DNA from: Gamarada debralockiae | Lineage: Eukaryota; Ascomycota; Leotiomycetes; Helotiales; Hyphodiscaceae | Direction of reading: 5' to 3' | Length of the DNA: 60,191 nucleotides | Assembly: GCA_002803225.1 (NCBI GenBank) | Contig: NXFV01000009.1 | Coordinates: 1 to 60,191, forward strand | Shown: positions 25,901-37,015 of the stretch, piece after piece | How the letters are laid out: each line of letters opens with the position of its first letter | How positions within the stretch are numbered: position 1 is the stretch's first letter | The notes under the pieces: model-generated | Databases searched by the model: none | Seen by the model: only the letters and a program-made list of their open reading frames with translations | Told to the model about the DNA's origin: nothing | Position numbers and translations under genes: made by a program

Positions 25901-27689
25901 GAGTCCGATTGTTTTGGACAAGGAATCTGTTGCTTTGGGAACTAGCCCTCCGAAGTCATCGACACCAGAGCCTCATCCCGCGGAGTCACAGTCGGTACCT
26001 CAGATCATAGGTCTTGGGTTGCGACAAGATTCAACTGATTCTAAATCTGAAGCTACTGGTGCGAGTCACCCCGACTTTCTTGCCTTTTCGCCAAGGAAGA
26101 ACTCCGAGGCTACCACAAGCAGCTCTGGAGGCATGAGCTTTGCTGGGACGACAGCTGTAATTCCAGAACCAGATGCTGCACTCGAGGAGGATGAGGTTTG
26201 GGATGAATACGATGACCTGATTGAGAATGACGATACTGTAAAGATGCCTGTGTCTGTAACTTCATCACATGGAGTACCATTCCAGTACGAGAGCTACGAA
26301 AGTAGACGGATAAGAAAGAGCAAAATGCAATCGAAATCATCGACGATCAATCAGACACCACAAGTCCAGGAGCCTACTGAGCAGAGTCAAAGCCCACCTC
26401 GACGATCGATTCTTACATCTTCGAGTGTTTACAGTACAGACATGAACACGCGATTGAAGGATGCTTTAACAGCGATCCCTACTCCGACCACTCCGATGTC
26501 ATTCACCGATTTTATCTCTGGATATGGCGATCGAAACAATTCCGTTCATGGTGATTCGGCCAAGAAGCCCCGTCGTTCTTCGCAGAGTTCTTCACGAAAG
26601 TCGACTGATTCCAGCAGCCAATCCCGTCGCTCGGGTCTTATGGCAATCACTGAAGAGAAAAACTCTCCAATCTCACAAGTCAACCTCCGAGTTGGTTCCA
26701 TGACGGTTAGTAAGTGGCTCACATTTGGACATGTTCTTTTCAGTCCGGCACGAGAAGCTATTGTGGAATCAGAAGGATCGAAACGCCATTCCATCCTTGT
26801 CATCGATGGTCTTGGCAATGGTGAGTCTCCTCTTACGTTCTCCCATGGGGCATATCACTAACAACGAGCAGATGACTGGTCCTTCTACGCCGCCGAAACC
26901 TACCCAACGTCAACATTCTACAACCTCTCCCCGACTCGCCCTCTATCTGCATCCCAACGACTCTCAATGTCCGCCTCGATCCCACTCACGCCACCAAACC
27001 ACCGACAAATCCAATATCTCTCGCCCATGCACAAATTTCCCTTTCCATCATCCACCTTCCACGTCGTTGTCTTCCGCTTCCCATCCGCAATGTCAGAGTC
27101 ATCCTATCGCAACATCGTTTCAGAAGCCAAGCGGGTGCTTCTTCCTGGAGGATATCTGGAGATGGCCATCTTGGACCTGGATATGATGAATATGGGGAAC
27201 CGTTCACGGAGAGCGGTGCGTGCGCTGAAGGTTCAAATGCAGATTGCGGATCCAGGGATCAATCTAGGAAGTGCGAGCGATCTGGTCTTAAAGTGCGTGG
27301 GGAAAAGAGGGTTCGGGGATGTGAAGAGTTGCAAAGTCGGCGTCCCTGTCGCGTCAACCATTCCGTCCAATGCCTCCAACTCCAAACCCAAAGGTATCGC
27401 TCAGGAAGGGGGGGAGCAAGGAAAAGAAGAGCTCTCCTTGGCGGAGATGATGAAAGACTCATCCTCCGCTGGAGACGAAGGCATCACGAAGATGGTCGCG
27501 AAAGTAGGACGATGGTGGTACACACGCTGTTACGAGATGGGCGTCATGCCAGAGGGCGATTTTGGTCGATCGATATTCAATGATGCGACGTTGTTGAATG
27601 AGTGTGAGAAGTGGAGCTCGAGCTTTAAGCTTGTGGTTGCTTATGCGCAGAAGCCTGTTGCGGGGAGGAGGAGGGGAGCTAGTGTTTGA
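22977..27689 (+). CDS. Large disordered protein with C-terminal methyltransferase-like domain
   Basis: Two exons (22977-26820 and 26872-27689) give 1,553 residues. About the first 1,230 residues are low-complexity, very rich in Ser, Pro, Thr, Arg and Lys, with many SP/TP sites and basic clusters. This suggests a phosphorylated scaffold-like segment. The last 300 residues fold-match a class I SAM-dependent methyltransferase. ILVIDGLGNDDWSFYAAETYP replaces the usual Gly-rich loop, and a later stretch VSEAKRVLLPGGYLEMAIL resembles motif IV/post-IV. The classic E/DxGxGxG loop is reduced, so activity is doubtful. The single intron lies inside the domain and closes in phase. The substrate is unknown. 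Confidence 0.8.
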
Positions 27690-28141
27690 TCCTTCTCATA
27701 TCTCTCCCCTCTGTTAGTTCCGTTTTGGTTTAGGAAATGGGCAATTTCTTTCGCGGAGGGCTTTTTGATTCAGCATTTTCAGCGTTGCATAGCGAGGCAA
27801 GACGGACTTCCTTTGAAGATATCAAGGCGCGAGCCTGACCTCTGCATATCACATCATAACATATTCATATTTCTAGTTTCTTCTCTCGCGTCACGGGCTG
27901 GCACTTAGGGAATGGGTAGGATTTACTGTTTAATGGGCATTTGCGTACTGGGCTTTTATGCTTCTGGGATTTGGATGCGTGCGATGGGATGGGATGACGA
28001 GATGAGATGATGATGAGGTTATGATCTTATACTCACTTTGCGGTTGTGCTTTTGACGCCAGCGAGCGACTGGATATAGATACCCTTGCTAGTTTTTAATG
28101 CATTGTATAGACCTTCCATATCTGGCCTCACATTTCTCAAC
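27690..28141. other. Intergenic
   Basis: The 3' flank of the large gene. It has GATGGGATGGGATGACG-like purine repeats near 27980-28015. No gene is seen. Confidence 0.45.
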
Positions 28142-28727
28142 TCATTCGGCATTGTTTCCATCAGTTCTTAAGGGCCGCTCAAGTAAGCAGCTAGCACTGC
28201 AAAGTATCTTCCAAATCATTAGCGTCATATGTTTTGGGAGTGTCTGGTGAGTGAGACTTACGCAGCAGTTCCTAGCAATACATCTTGCTTCCTTGCCTTC
28301 TTTAGAGTCAACATGAGGGAGGCAAAGACCAGCATCGAAAGTAAGACAGTTGCTGATTGCCAGAAGCGGGTCATTCGTATCTACAGAAGTAGAAACACAG
28401 GGATGGCCAGGATACCGGCAGCTAAGCCGACACCAGTGACTTTGACAACAAACACCATTAGTCTGCTCGTCATGTAGTTGGAGGTCGTTGTCATTGGATT
28501 TCCCAAAATGCTGTCATTTATATAATAAAAGGGGTGGCTTTCTCTCCCCTTGACGGACAAGAGTTTCTGGTTCCAATATGAGCACCTTTGCATATACGGA
28601 ATGAATATGGATAGACTTGCTCGAATAATTCTAATGTGTCTGCTACTTTCGAAGTCAGGTGGTCTACCCTAGACAGAGGAACTAGATCATCGACATGGTA
28701 TATGTAATCGTAACTCTCCCTAGCCAA
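28142..28727 (-). pseudogene. 5'-truncated DUF6594-like membrane protein relic
   Basis: Minus-strand pieces match the C-terminal half of DUF6594 proteins, a fungal family of unknown function. One is YIYHVDDLVPLS at 28660-28715, matching the family's HRDDLVTL-like motif. Then come a hydrophobic span VTGVGLAAGILAIPVFLLL, a splice-like TAG, a second span TVLLSMLVFASLMLTLKKA, and LLGTAA at a good donor. The last exon ends at TGA 28142. A change of frame near 28560 is not explained by a clear intron. The N-terminal half is absent: the sequence upstream of 28730 turns AT-rich. Confidence 0.5.
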
Positions 28728-28729
28728 TG

Positions 28730-29560
28730 GTTTGCTAGTGTAGATGAAACCGAAAATGTTTTAATTAACCATAAATGAAGTAGCAGCTTAAGTAGGGAAT
28801 TAAACATTATATGTGCAGAATTAATCGAGTTACAAAGTGTATTAAGTAGCTGGAATTAATGTAATATCGAACTACGACTCTTAAGTACTCTCTTCAGCTT
28901 ATTGTAACCCTTTTAATAGAAAACCAATCTTAAATTAGTGTAAAACAGGCTGTTATTTCGCCTCAATCCTCACCTCGTTCACGTGTGTCGAATTTAGCTT
29001 AGTGCAGGTCACGTGTACGCTAGTAAAAATGGTCTTGAAGAAATGCATCAATTGATTAGTGCTTAACCTCCTTAACTCTACTTACCTGTAGAGCTTGTAT
29101 TTCGGTGCTAAAGATACGTTTATTTCAGGCAATATTCCTGACAGCCGTGCACGCTAAGCCGCTGTGCACGTGATCCAAAGCCGCTTTCGCCTCGCTTCAC
29201 CTTATCCTAACCCCTCCTCACCACTACTCATCTCTGCTCCCCTCTGCTCGCCTACCTCCTGCAGCTCAACACTCGTTGTCCTCAGTGTAGTACTAGGGCA
29301 GTGGACTATCCTAGTAGTGCGATTCTCAAGACAGTCAACTTCTGATGAGAAGGGGTTCCGAATGGGCTCCTGGAGGCCAGAGTAGGCTCTATTTCAGAGC
29401 ACCCTGCTTTTCTTCTCTTTCCTTTCTTCTATAGCTTGGTAATCTTGTTATGTCGACTAGATAGCCGGAGAGTTGAGGTTATTCCCCTAGTGATTTAGTA
29501 TAAATAGATATATTTAACTAGAAATACAAATTAGAGGTATAATATTACTCAAACATAAAA
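28730..29560. other. AT-rich intergenic stretch
   Basis: The segment at 28740-28960 is very AT-rich with many TTAAT/TTAAG words, like mutated repeat DNA. The rest shows nothing recognisable. It forms the break between the DUF6594 relic and the LysM/CFEM pair. Confidence 0.4.
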
Positions 29561-29569
29561 CATGAATCT

Positions 29570-30440
29570 TTAGCTAACACCAATACAATAATAGTAATCT
29601 GCATAGAATTCTGTACCACAATTGGCACCATCAGTCCCCAAAATTGCATTCCATGCATACAACTCCGCGGTCGTAATACCCTCATTCGTAGCAAAGAGAG
29701 AACAATACGAACCACTTGGAGCCTCAGCATACTTATTACAAGTCGATATAATACCTGATTGCGTTGGAGAAGGTATAGCGCTGCTTATCGTAGCTGATGC
29801 TGAGGAGGAAGTAGTCGTAAGTGCGGCACTCACTCCAACACAATAATAATAATCTGCGAAGAATTCTGTCCACAATTGACACTGTCGGTTCCTAAGATTG
29901 CATTTCAAGCATACAGCTCAGTAGTTGTGATACCTTCATCCGTGGCGAATAGCGAACAGTAGGAGTCAGATGGAGCCTCTGCATATTTGTTGCAAGTTGA
30001 CATGATACCGGATTGTGTTGGTGAAGGGATGGAAGAAGAGCTGCTAGTTGTTGATCTCCTTGTGGTTGCCGCAACCGAATCACCAGTTATTCCTATGCAA
30101 AAGTAATACCCTATCCAGAGTTCTGTATTGCAATTTGCTCCATTGGTTCCAAGGACTGGATGCTATTTATGCCGGAGTCAAGGGCCTTCATAATGAGCAA
30201 TTGGATACGTTGTTGGCCTCGGTGGTAAAGTTGACGCAGAATGGGACTCGGAATGGCCAGATTATCCGCCTTGCAATGCTACCTGCATGACGAATGGTAA
30301 ATGATCTGCTGTTCTCCTGAGGTATACCGTAAAAGCTGCTGACTTTGACTTTGCGTAGCGTACGCCTTTGGTGTTGCACTCGGAACGTAGACGGTCGAAG
30401 AAGGAATTGGATAATTGCAAAGGGTTCGAGCAGTGTCAAC
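29570..30440 (-). pseudogene. Broken LysM-domain protein gene
   Basis: LysM proteins bind chitin or other N-acetylglucosamine polymers; secreted fungal ones often mask cell-wall chitin. Three LysM-like units are readable on this strand. The last (29570-29778) is intact: CNKYAEAPSGSYCSLFATNE, then ITTAELYAWN and YADYYYCIGV. The middle one (about 29825-30030) has TGA at 29905-29907 in place of the Trp of YAWN, and loses one base near 29878. The first (about 30070-30200) has several stops, including TAG for the same Trp. No signal peptide or start was found upstream. The two downstream units are direct repeats of each other. A CFEM gene lies just upstream on the same strand. Confidence 0.65.
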
Positions 30441-30607
30441 TGAAACTTCAACTTGAAGATTCGGGATCCTTTCGGAAAATGGACAACTAAAACTTATCTT
30501 AATTTCTGTACTACTTATTAATATTATCCATTCCCAACAACACTTTTTTGATTTTAGACCAAACTGATAAGATTGACAATCTCGTATTAGGGTAGGGTTG
30601 GGTCGAA

Positions 30608-31191
30608 TCATCCAAAGAACGCAAGCACGGCCAAAAGCCCTCCAGCAACACCCGCTCCAACACCAGCATTGTTCAGCCCAGCTCCACCAGTGCTCGCCGT
30701 AGTGGCCGTTGAGCTCGTTTTCGAAGACGTGCTTGTCGCAGTAGTAGCAAGTGTCAAATTCGATGATGCGCTAGACTGTGTAGCAGTTGCGGTCGAGCTG
30801 CTGGATAAACAGCTCACAGCACTGGGAACCGTAACGCCATTATCTCCACACAGTTGTTGCGCATATTTAGTGGCAGTAACTTGATCGGCGGTGTCGCAGT
30901 TCGCGGATAGACAGCAGGCAATGCTGCTGATGAACGTCGAATTGCTGCAGATACAGGCGATGTTCAGACCGTTGCAACCTGCTACCTCGCCAGGTGTGGT
31001 GAATGCTGCGGCACAAGTTTCCTGATCATGTGGTTAGTATCGTACCAGATCCTCACATCCAGCGATCTTTGTAGAACAGACTGCCGTGAGGGAACTCTTA
31101 CAGCGCATGGTGGTAAAGTTTGGTTGTTGCTTTGGGCTGAGGCTAGACCACAGCAGAGAGTGATGAGGAGCCCAATGAATGCTGGCTTCAT
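30608..31191 (-). CDS. CFEM-domain GPI-anchored protein
   Basis: Predicted cell-surface protein of 167 residues. Exons at 31102-31191 and 30608-31021 join in phase. The signal peptide is MKPAFIGLLITLCCGLASA. The CFEM domain starts at PPCAETCAAAF and continues with GCNGLNIACICSN, SIACCLSANC and QLCGDNGV, giving the cysteine arrangement of the family. A Ser/Thr-rich spacer follows, then a hydrophobic tail (GVGAGVAGGLLAVLAFFG) expected for GPI attachment. CFEM proteins in fungi take part in haem uptake, wall stability or host interaction. The sequence does not say which applies here. It looks intact, unlike its LysM neighbour. Confidence 0.88.
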
Positions 31192-31814
31192 TGCAAATCT
31201 AGTTCAAAAGCCAGAACTAGATATATTTAGACAGTTTGTACAATATCAAGACTTCAATATTGATTCCGAAAGAGAAATTGGGTCATTTAAGAATTTCCAT
31301 CAACTAGAATGGAAGTAGAGAAGCTACCCCACCGAGAGCACCGACTTTTGAGATAAGGCTGACCTCAAACCTGATTTTTCCACACACGAGGTATCCATGT
31401 CAAATGCATTCTGACGGAATAAGTGTTCCGTTTGGTGGTGTATGGAAGCTTCTGCAGCCCTTGTTGTCACTCTCAACTTCGCATTGGCCGAGAAGGGTAA
31501 CACAACAGCCGAAGGATTTGCGTGGGTATAAGAATCTCTACTATACTCTCCCCAATCTATTCATAGTAACAACGAATGCCTTTTTGCTTTGGAGTTTGTG
31601 GAGCTCGGGACATCAGGGTGCGAACGTAATTGCTGGATATGGCCATTGGGGGCAGGGGATCGGTCCCATCACGCCACCCTTCTGAAGCCTGTACCTCCCC
31701 GCCAAGATAGCTATCGCATCCTGACGACAGCTCTACACCCTATTCTTTAACAACATTCCTTGAATTCAATTTCTCGAGTTATTGAGCTTGTCAAGCACAT
31801 GAAATTATCTCAAG

Positions 31815-33819
31815 ATGGGTTTAGGAGTATTAGAAGATCGTGTGATGGAACATGTTCCTGGTCTGCCACTCTCGGGAGCCACATTTCAACCTCGTGTTGA
31901 CATATTCTAGGCACTACACGATATTTCGATGATCCAGATAGACCTCAGATTGCAAGAGAAGATATCCAAGGTCTCAAGTGCGACAGAAGCGGACCAGTTC
32001 CTATCATCCTGGTACCACAGCCGAGTGATGACCCAAACGACCCCTTAGTACGTCTTCTCTCCTCTCACAACGTGCGATGACTTTAATTATTGTCAGAACT
32101 GGCCCCTCTGGAAACGCGATTCCATACTCTGCATACTCGCCCTCATTTCGATATTCGCAACGGCTCTCGGTCCCATCCTTGCAGCCAACTCCATGTATCT
32201 CGCAATATGGCAGTTCGATACGAGTTTTGGGCGAGTCGCATTACTTACAGGATACTATCTACTGGGAGTGGGTGTGGGAGGAATGTTATTTGTGCCATCG
32301 GCGAGAATATGGGGCAAGAGGCATTTATTCCTTTTAGGAGCAGTGCTTCTGATCGCATCGAATATCTGGGCAGGGACGACGTCATGGAGGGACTATGACG
32401 GAGTCCTTAAGAGAAACTATGAGAGTTTCCTTTGGGCCAGGATCATACAAGGGGTTGGCACCGCTCCATTCGAAGCACTTGTCAATGTTTCCGTAGGAGA
32501 CTTATACTTTGTTCATGTAAGTCCCAAGGAGCTCATGTTGGGGCCGCGTAAGCTGATTTTCGCAGCAACGAGGAAAACGCATGGCTTTGACAAATCTCGC
32601 AGTCTTCGGAGGTGCTTTCTGCACACCAATCCTCGTTGGAAAGATTACCAAAACAATCGGATGGCCGTGGACATTCTACTTCACGGCTATCTTCTTGGGT
32701 GCATGCTTACCTGCTTTGGTATTCTTCGTTCCCGAGACTGCATATCGTCGTTCCGCATACCTGAATACCGATTTTGCCTCTTCCGAGAACCTCCGCTTGA
32801 ATACAAAGCAGTCCGAACCTGCCGAGCAGCAGAATAAACCTTCAAATGACGGGCCAGTAGCAGAGCCGACTTCCAATACAGCTGAAGCGGACGCAGAGGC
32901 TGAGAAACAAACTGGAGAGGCAACTACTAGAGGCTCAGCCACTGATCAAACGATCCCGAGGAAGATGAGCTACATCCAATCACTCAAACCATTCAGTGGT
33001 AGAAAGACAGATGAAAGCTTCTGGAAACTATTTCTCCGTCCATTTCCCTTGTTTGTGCACCCTGCAATTCTATGGGGTTGCTTGACCCAAGGCACGCTCA
33101 TTGGCTGGACCGTCTTTATTGGCGTTATGTTGGGATCCATCTTCCTTGGCTGGCCTCTTTGGTGGGATGAAGTTAACACAGGCTATGCTTATACCGGCCC
33201 TTTGGTTGGAGCCATACTTGGTTTCTTGGTAGCGGGAGGACTCGCAGACTGGAGCGCCAAGTTCATGACCCGACACAATAGTGGGATTTACGAACCCGAG
33301 TTTCGAATCGTGCTTGTTATCCCACAACTGATCATTGGATCTGCGGGATTGTTCGGATTTGGAATCGTTGGTCCGAACATGGTTAATTACTTTTGGTTCT
33401 GGCCGGTCTTCTTCTTTGGAATGGTGGTTATGGGGATGGTGATTGGTGCTGTGGCTAGTGCTCTCTACATCGTGGATGCTCATCGTATTTCCCCAAGTTG
33501 CTTCTTACGTGTTCATTTGCTAACGGTGAAATAGGTGACATTGCCATCGAGGCTTTTACTTGCATGATGATCTTCAAGAACATCTTCTGCTTCGGCCTCA
33601 CGTTCAGTGCTTACCAATGGATCCTTTCCGGTAGCGCCACAAATACTTTCCTGGCCATCGCAAGTATTCAAGTCTTTATATGCTTGCTTAGTATTCCGAT
33701 GTGTAAGCTCTCTATTGGTTCTAGCAGGCACATACTAACCTTCATCAGACATCTTCGGGAAGCGAAATCGAAGTTTCTTCCATAGACACGATATCCTGAA
33801 CGCTCTACATTTAAGATGA
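31815..33819 (+). CDS. MFS multidrug-type transporter
   Basis: Predicted membrane transporter of 586 residues. Exons fit 31815-31860, 31911-32047, 32097-32516, 32566-33484, 33535-33702 and 33749-33819, with every phase closing. The start MGLGVLEDRVMEHVPG followed by VPQPSDDPNDPLNWPLWKR is typical of a fungal DHA1-related group. Hydrophobic spans follow, with a family-typical HxRGKRMALTNL loop (here Gln replaces the usual Glu after His). A long hydrophilic central loop, rich in Glu, Ala and Thr, lies near residues 255-320, and the C-terminal six spans follow. The first intron begins GTCTGC, a weak donor. It appears functional; the substrate is unknown. Confidence 0.88.
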
Positions 33820-33959
33820 TCCATGTGTTACTTTCTGCATTTGAATGAAAACTGAGTATGATATGGAAGGCTCTAACATGTACTGGTACTTTTGGTAAAT
33901 CTTTTCCTGTCTATAACGTTATTTAATTAGTCTGAAGCATCAACCTTAATATATTAATA

Positions 33960-34309
33960 TTACCTATGACAAGCACTACTCAGACTTTTTAACTTTGCTC
34001 CATACGCCAAAAAGACAAACGGAACAGTTGAGAGCAACAGTGCAAGAAATCCCAAGAGACTGCTCGCCCAATGCTCGCCAAGTCTCTCATCCATCATCCT
34101 CTTTGCCGCGAACGGCAACGCCGCGCCAAAAATGCTACGTCTGCTGCCATCGCAGAAGCGGCTTGATCTTTATACAGATTGGTGAGATAATTTGTAAGAG
34201 CCATGAAGATGAGAAGGAAGCCGGTTCTGAAGGGAATTCTTGCGAGCATAGTGATTATCCAGTGGATATGTTTGGCTTGATGTCCATCCCTATATGTGCG
34301 ACTTGTCAA
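33960..34309 (-). pseudogene. 3'-end relic of another MFS transporter gene
   Basis: The minus strand reads IPFRTGFLLIFMALTNYLTN and KDQAASAMAA, the ending of a different MFS transporter. After a one-base slip near 34127 it continues as RSIFGAALPFAAKRMMDERL and WASSLLGFLALLLS, then stops at TAA 33960-33962. Only the last span region of the protein is present; nothing upstream belongs to it. It lies tail to tail with the intact transporter that ends at 33819. The two are only distantly alike, so it is not a simple local duplicate. Confidence 0.65.
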
Positions 34310-34551
34310 ATTCGGCGAATAAGTGGTAGGAGTATGAAGCTCCTAGAGCTTTGTTTTCAATTACAGATTACAACTCGACGAATGGCCCTCTCTTAACTTC
34401 CCTCCTAGGTCCTCAAGATCCTCAATGTCCCTGAATGATATCATCTACCAGCTTCTCTCATACACCACAACATACCTAGAGATCCTTCGAAAGAAAATCA
34501 ATTCACAAAATCTAAACAAAAGCCGATGCTTTTGAGATTTCCCGACAGAAT

Positions 34552-35007
34552 TCAATACAGCCCCTTACAAGCCCAACTCTCAGCCAAATCCGGATCTCCT
34601 AGCCCATCCCGCCTCCCCTGCATTGGATACGGACAAAGAGGCCTCTGTCTCCTAACCCCCCTCTCGGCCCTATCGTCCACAAACTTCGTCGCAACCAACT
34701 CCTCCGGCGCAATGCCTTCCTCAACCCACCTCATTAACGCCAACACCACGTCATGTCTCGGATCCTCAAATCCGGGACGCTCCTCACATTCATTCCTAGC
34801 GTATAATGTTGGCCTCCACCACCGATATACCAGGGTGCATCTCCGAGAGAGCCGCTGCAGTGGAGAAGGCCGGGGATCAGGTAGAGTTTGTAAAATGAAG
34901 GCACGGACACGCCTTTGGGGGTGAGGGTGCGGAGGATTTGTTGGTGGAGGTAGATGCTTAAGGTTGCGGGGATTAGGCCATCGCTGAAACACGGTTATGG
35001 GACCCAA
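34552..35007 (-). pseudogene. Tannase/feruloyl esterase family relic (C-terminal part)
   Basis: The family hydrolyses ester bonds of gallates or feruloyl groups and its members are usually secreted, about 500-600 residues long. Here only the last third is readable: SDGLIPATLSIYLHQQIL, FYKLYLIPGLLHCSGS (with the conserved His-Cys), then after a one-base loss near 34772 PGFEDPRHDVVLALMRWVEE and RPLCPYPMQGRRDG. The His-Asp pair expected around RHDVVLAL is kept. The serine-containing N-terminal part is absent. A possible acceptor at CAG just before the first codons hints that a lost upstream exon existed. Confidence 0.65.
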
Positions 35008-35062
35008 GAGAGACTGCAGAAGTCTTCAGCGTCGACCACCAATTTCCGGCTGAGAGTTGAGA

Positions 35063-35642
35063 ATGGCTCATATTGCTCCTGGGATTGTTAGATTCCGAGC
35101 GTATCTTGTATCAGATTCGGTATGCTCGTCGTTGGACGTGGGGTGGGCGGTCGAAGCTGATGAAGCAACGGCCGTGTCCGACACCCGAGTTGTTGGAGAT
35201 GTTGCTACGTTAACTTTAGAGGATAAGACCAATCACGGAAATATGAGCATATTTGCGACCCTTCAGTATATGCTAGCAAACATCGTGTACAGTTTGATTC
35301 AAAATGATGCAGAATTGGTCAAGATTCAAGGCACATGAGGAATTGTGTGAGCAGTTCGGCTTTCACAGATGTGCCGACACAGAATGCTCCGCTGAGAAGC
35401 AAGCGTTGGGCATCGAATCAGCCATGATTCGTGGCGTTCGCAAGACCACGCCGGCTATAATTACAGCTACCACTACCTCTTTAGCCAACGGGGTCGCCGG
35501 ACCAACTCCGACATCAACTCCAGACACTCGAGTCGCCAGTGCTGATCTCCCACAGATAACAGGTATGCCGGCGCCTCCCAAAAAGTCGAAACAACAAATG
35601 CAGAAGGAACTTCGCGAGTTACTTAATGGAGCCGCCAGCTGA
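35063..35642 (+). CDS. Doubtful hypothetical gene
   Basis: Two overlapping frames have mildly coding-like composition. The first (35063-35338) reads MAHIAPGIVRFRAYLVSDSV; the second (to 35642) reads LCEQFGFHRCADTECSAEKQ and ends in a Lys/Gln-rich tail. They could be exons of one small gene joined by an intron near 35290-35330, but no good splice pair was found. No family was recognised. Confidence 0.22.
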
Positions 35643-35856
35643 TTAGCATTATCACTTAACAACATCATGTATAGTCGTAATTCGCACAATTTTACTCTTA
35701 TTTCAAGATGATGAAAACCACACGATTAATGAAAGCCACTAGAATTCGCTTTGACCACTTAATGGCCAGAATGATTACACTTGAAACCCTTTATATCTCA
35801 TCTCCTTTGTGGTTACATCTGCTAGCTATTCCTTTACAAGATTCTCGGCTTGCACT

Positions 35857-36494
35857 TCATGCTGTGGATGAAGCCTCTCCTTGCATCTTTTCTTGACACG
35901 TTGCGAAGAATGCTCTAACAGGTTTGGTGGGATAGAGACGCCAGATTGAGCCACTTGCACGCTGCTCCTCCGAAACTTGTGGTGTGGGGCCATTGAGGAC
36001 TGAAAATTCAGTGATAGTACCTACAGAGACGTTAACAAAGTCCATTCCAACTATATACGTAAGAAAATCCAAAGACCCTACATACCAGCCTGTGTGTCAA
36101 GCAACAACCAAATTCCATTGAGCTTCCCATTCGTCAATGAAAACACATGAGCTGGAAGATTCTGTTCCTGAGGCTCGAAGAGGTAACGTTTGCTTTTATA
36201 ATTGCCATCGATGCGTCTCAAACTTAGCGGATTGATGTAATTGATTGGCTTAGTGTCGTGGAACCATTCCCAGTTGTCATCGTCAATGTATGGCAAGTGA
36301 GAAAGCAAATCCACGACCTCATTGGATTTGCCCATTTTGCGGAAGACTTCGCGATGTTCTTCGGGCCAGCCTTCTGATGGTGGTGTCTTGATGACAGAGG
36401 CAGGAAGGAATGGGTGGGTGGTAAGGAAAGTGTAGAAATTTGAAACACTCTCGACGATATCGTTGCAGTTTATGGTGGATGGGTTTTGTGCCAT
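35857..36494 (-). CDS. Hypothetical fungal protein, two exons
   Basis: Exons at 36086-36494 and 35857-36020 join in phase to 190 residues. The intron is GTATGT...TAG. The ATG at 36494 is the first in frame. The protein is soluble-looking, without signal peptide or membrane span. It contains WPEEHREVFRKMGKSNEVVD, LPYIDDDNWEWFHDTKPINY and a C-terminal VSEEQRASGSIWRLYPTKPV. Even composition, in-phase splicing and no stops make a real gene likely. I do not recognise the family. Confidence 0.65.
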
Positions 36495-37015
36495 TTCGCT
36501 AAAAATTGCCGTGTAAAACTTGGCAAAGAATTGAGATCCTGTGAGAATGTCGTGATTAAACTACACAAGTCGAAGTCTGTTGCATTTTAGATGCCTAAGG
36601 CCCTTAGGAGATAGTCTCAGATGTACTGTGAGCTGGTCTCGGCTGTACAGGGGGCTCAGGCTCAGCCGTATAGGGAGTTGGAGCCTGTATTCCCACCTCC
36701 GCCTCACTTAACTCACCCAATATTGCTGATAAAGCAGCCCTACTCAATTTTCCGAACAGAAACAGATTTTCTTCATGTTAGGATTGACGTGTGATAACCA
36801 GATGTTCTTACATTGATATTGTCATTGTACCCCTAAACGAACATGTACTTCGAATATGACCAGTTAACTTAAGGTACGTTTATTAAGTACCTAGGTAGCT
36901 AGGGAGCTTATATCCAGTCGTCCACGGCTGATTCGATTATCTTTTGCTATTGACCAACCTGGCTTCATTGTATGCAACCGATTGGCCCTAAGCGCACCTC
37001 GTGCCATCCGACATA
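36495..37015. other. Intergenic
   Basis: No gene is seen. The segment separates the two-exon hypothetical gene from the hydrolase; base composition rises sharply in GC at about 37000. Confidence 0.4.

Noticed and set aside
30170..30300. Plus-strand string WPDYPPCNATC, LysM-linker-like
   Set aside because: A short stretch only, opposite the minus-strand LysM remains, with no continuing domain.
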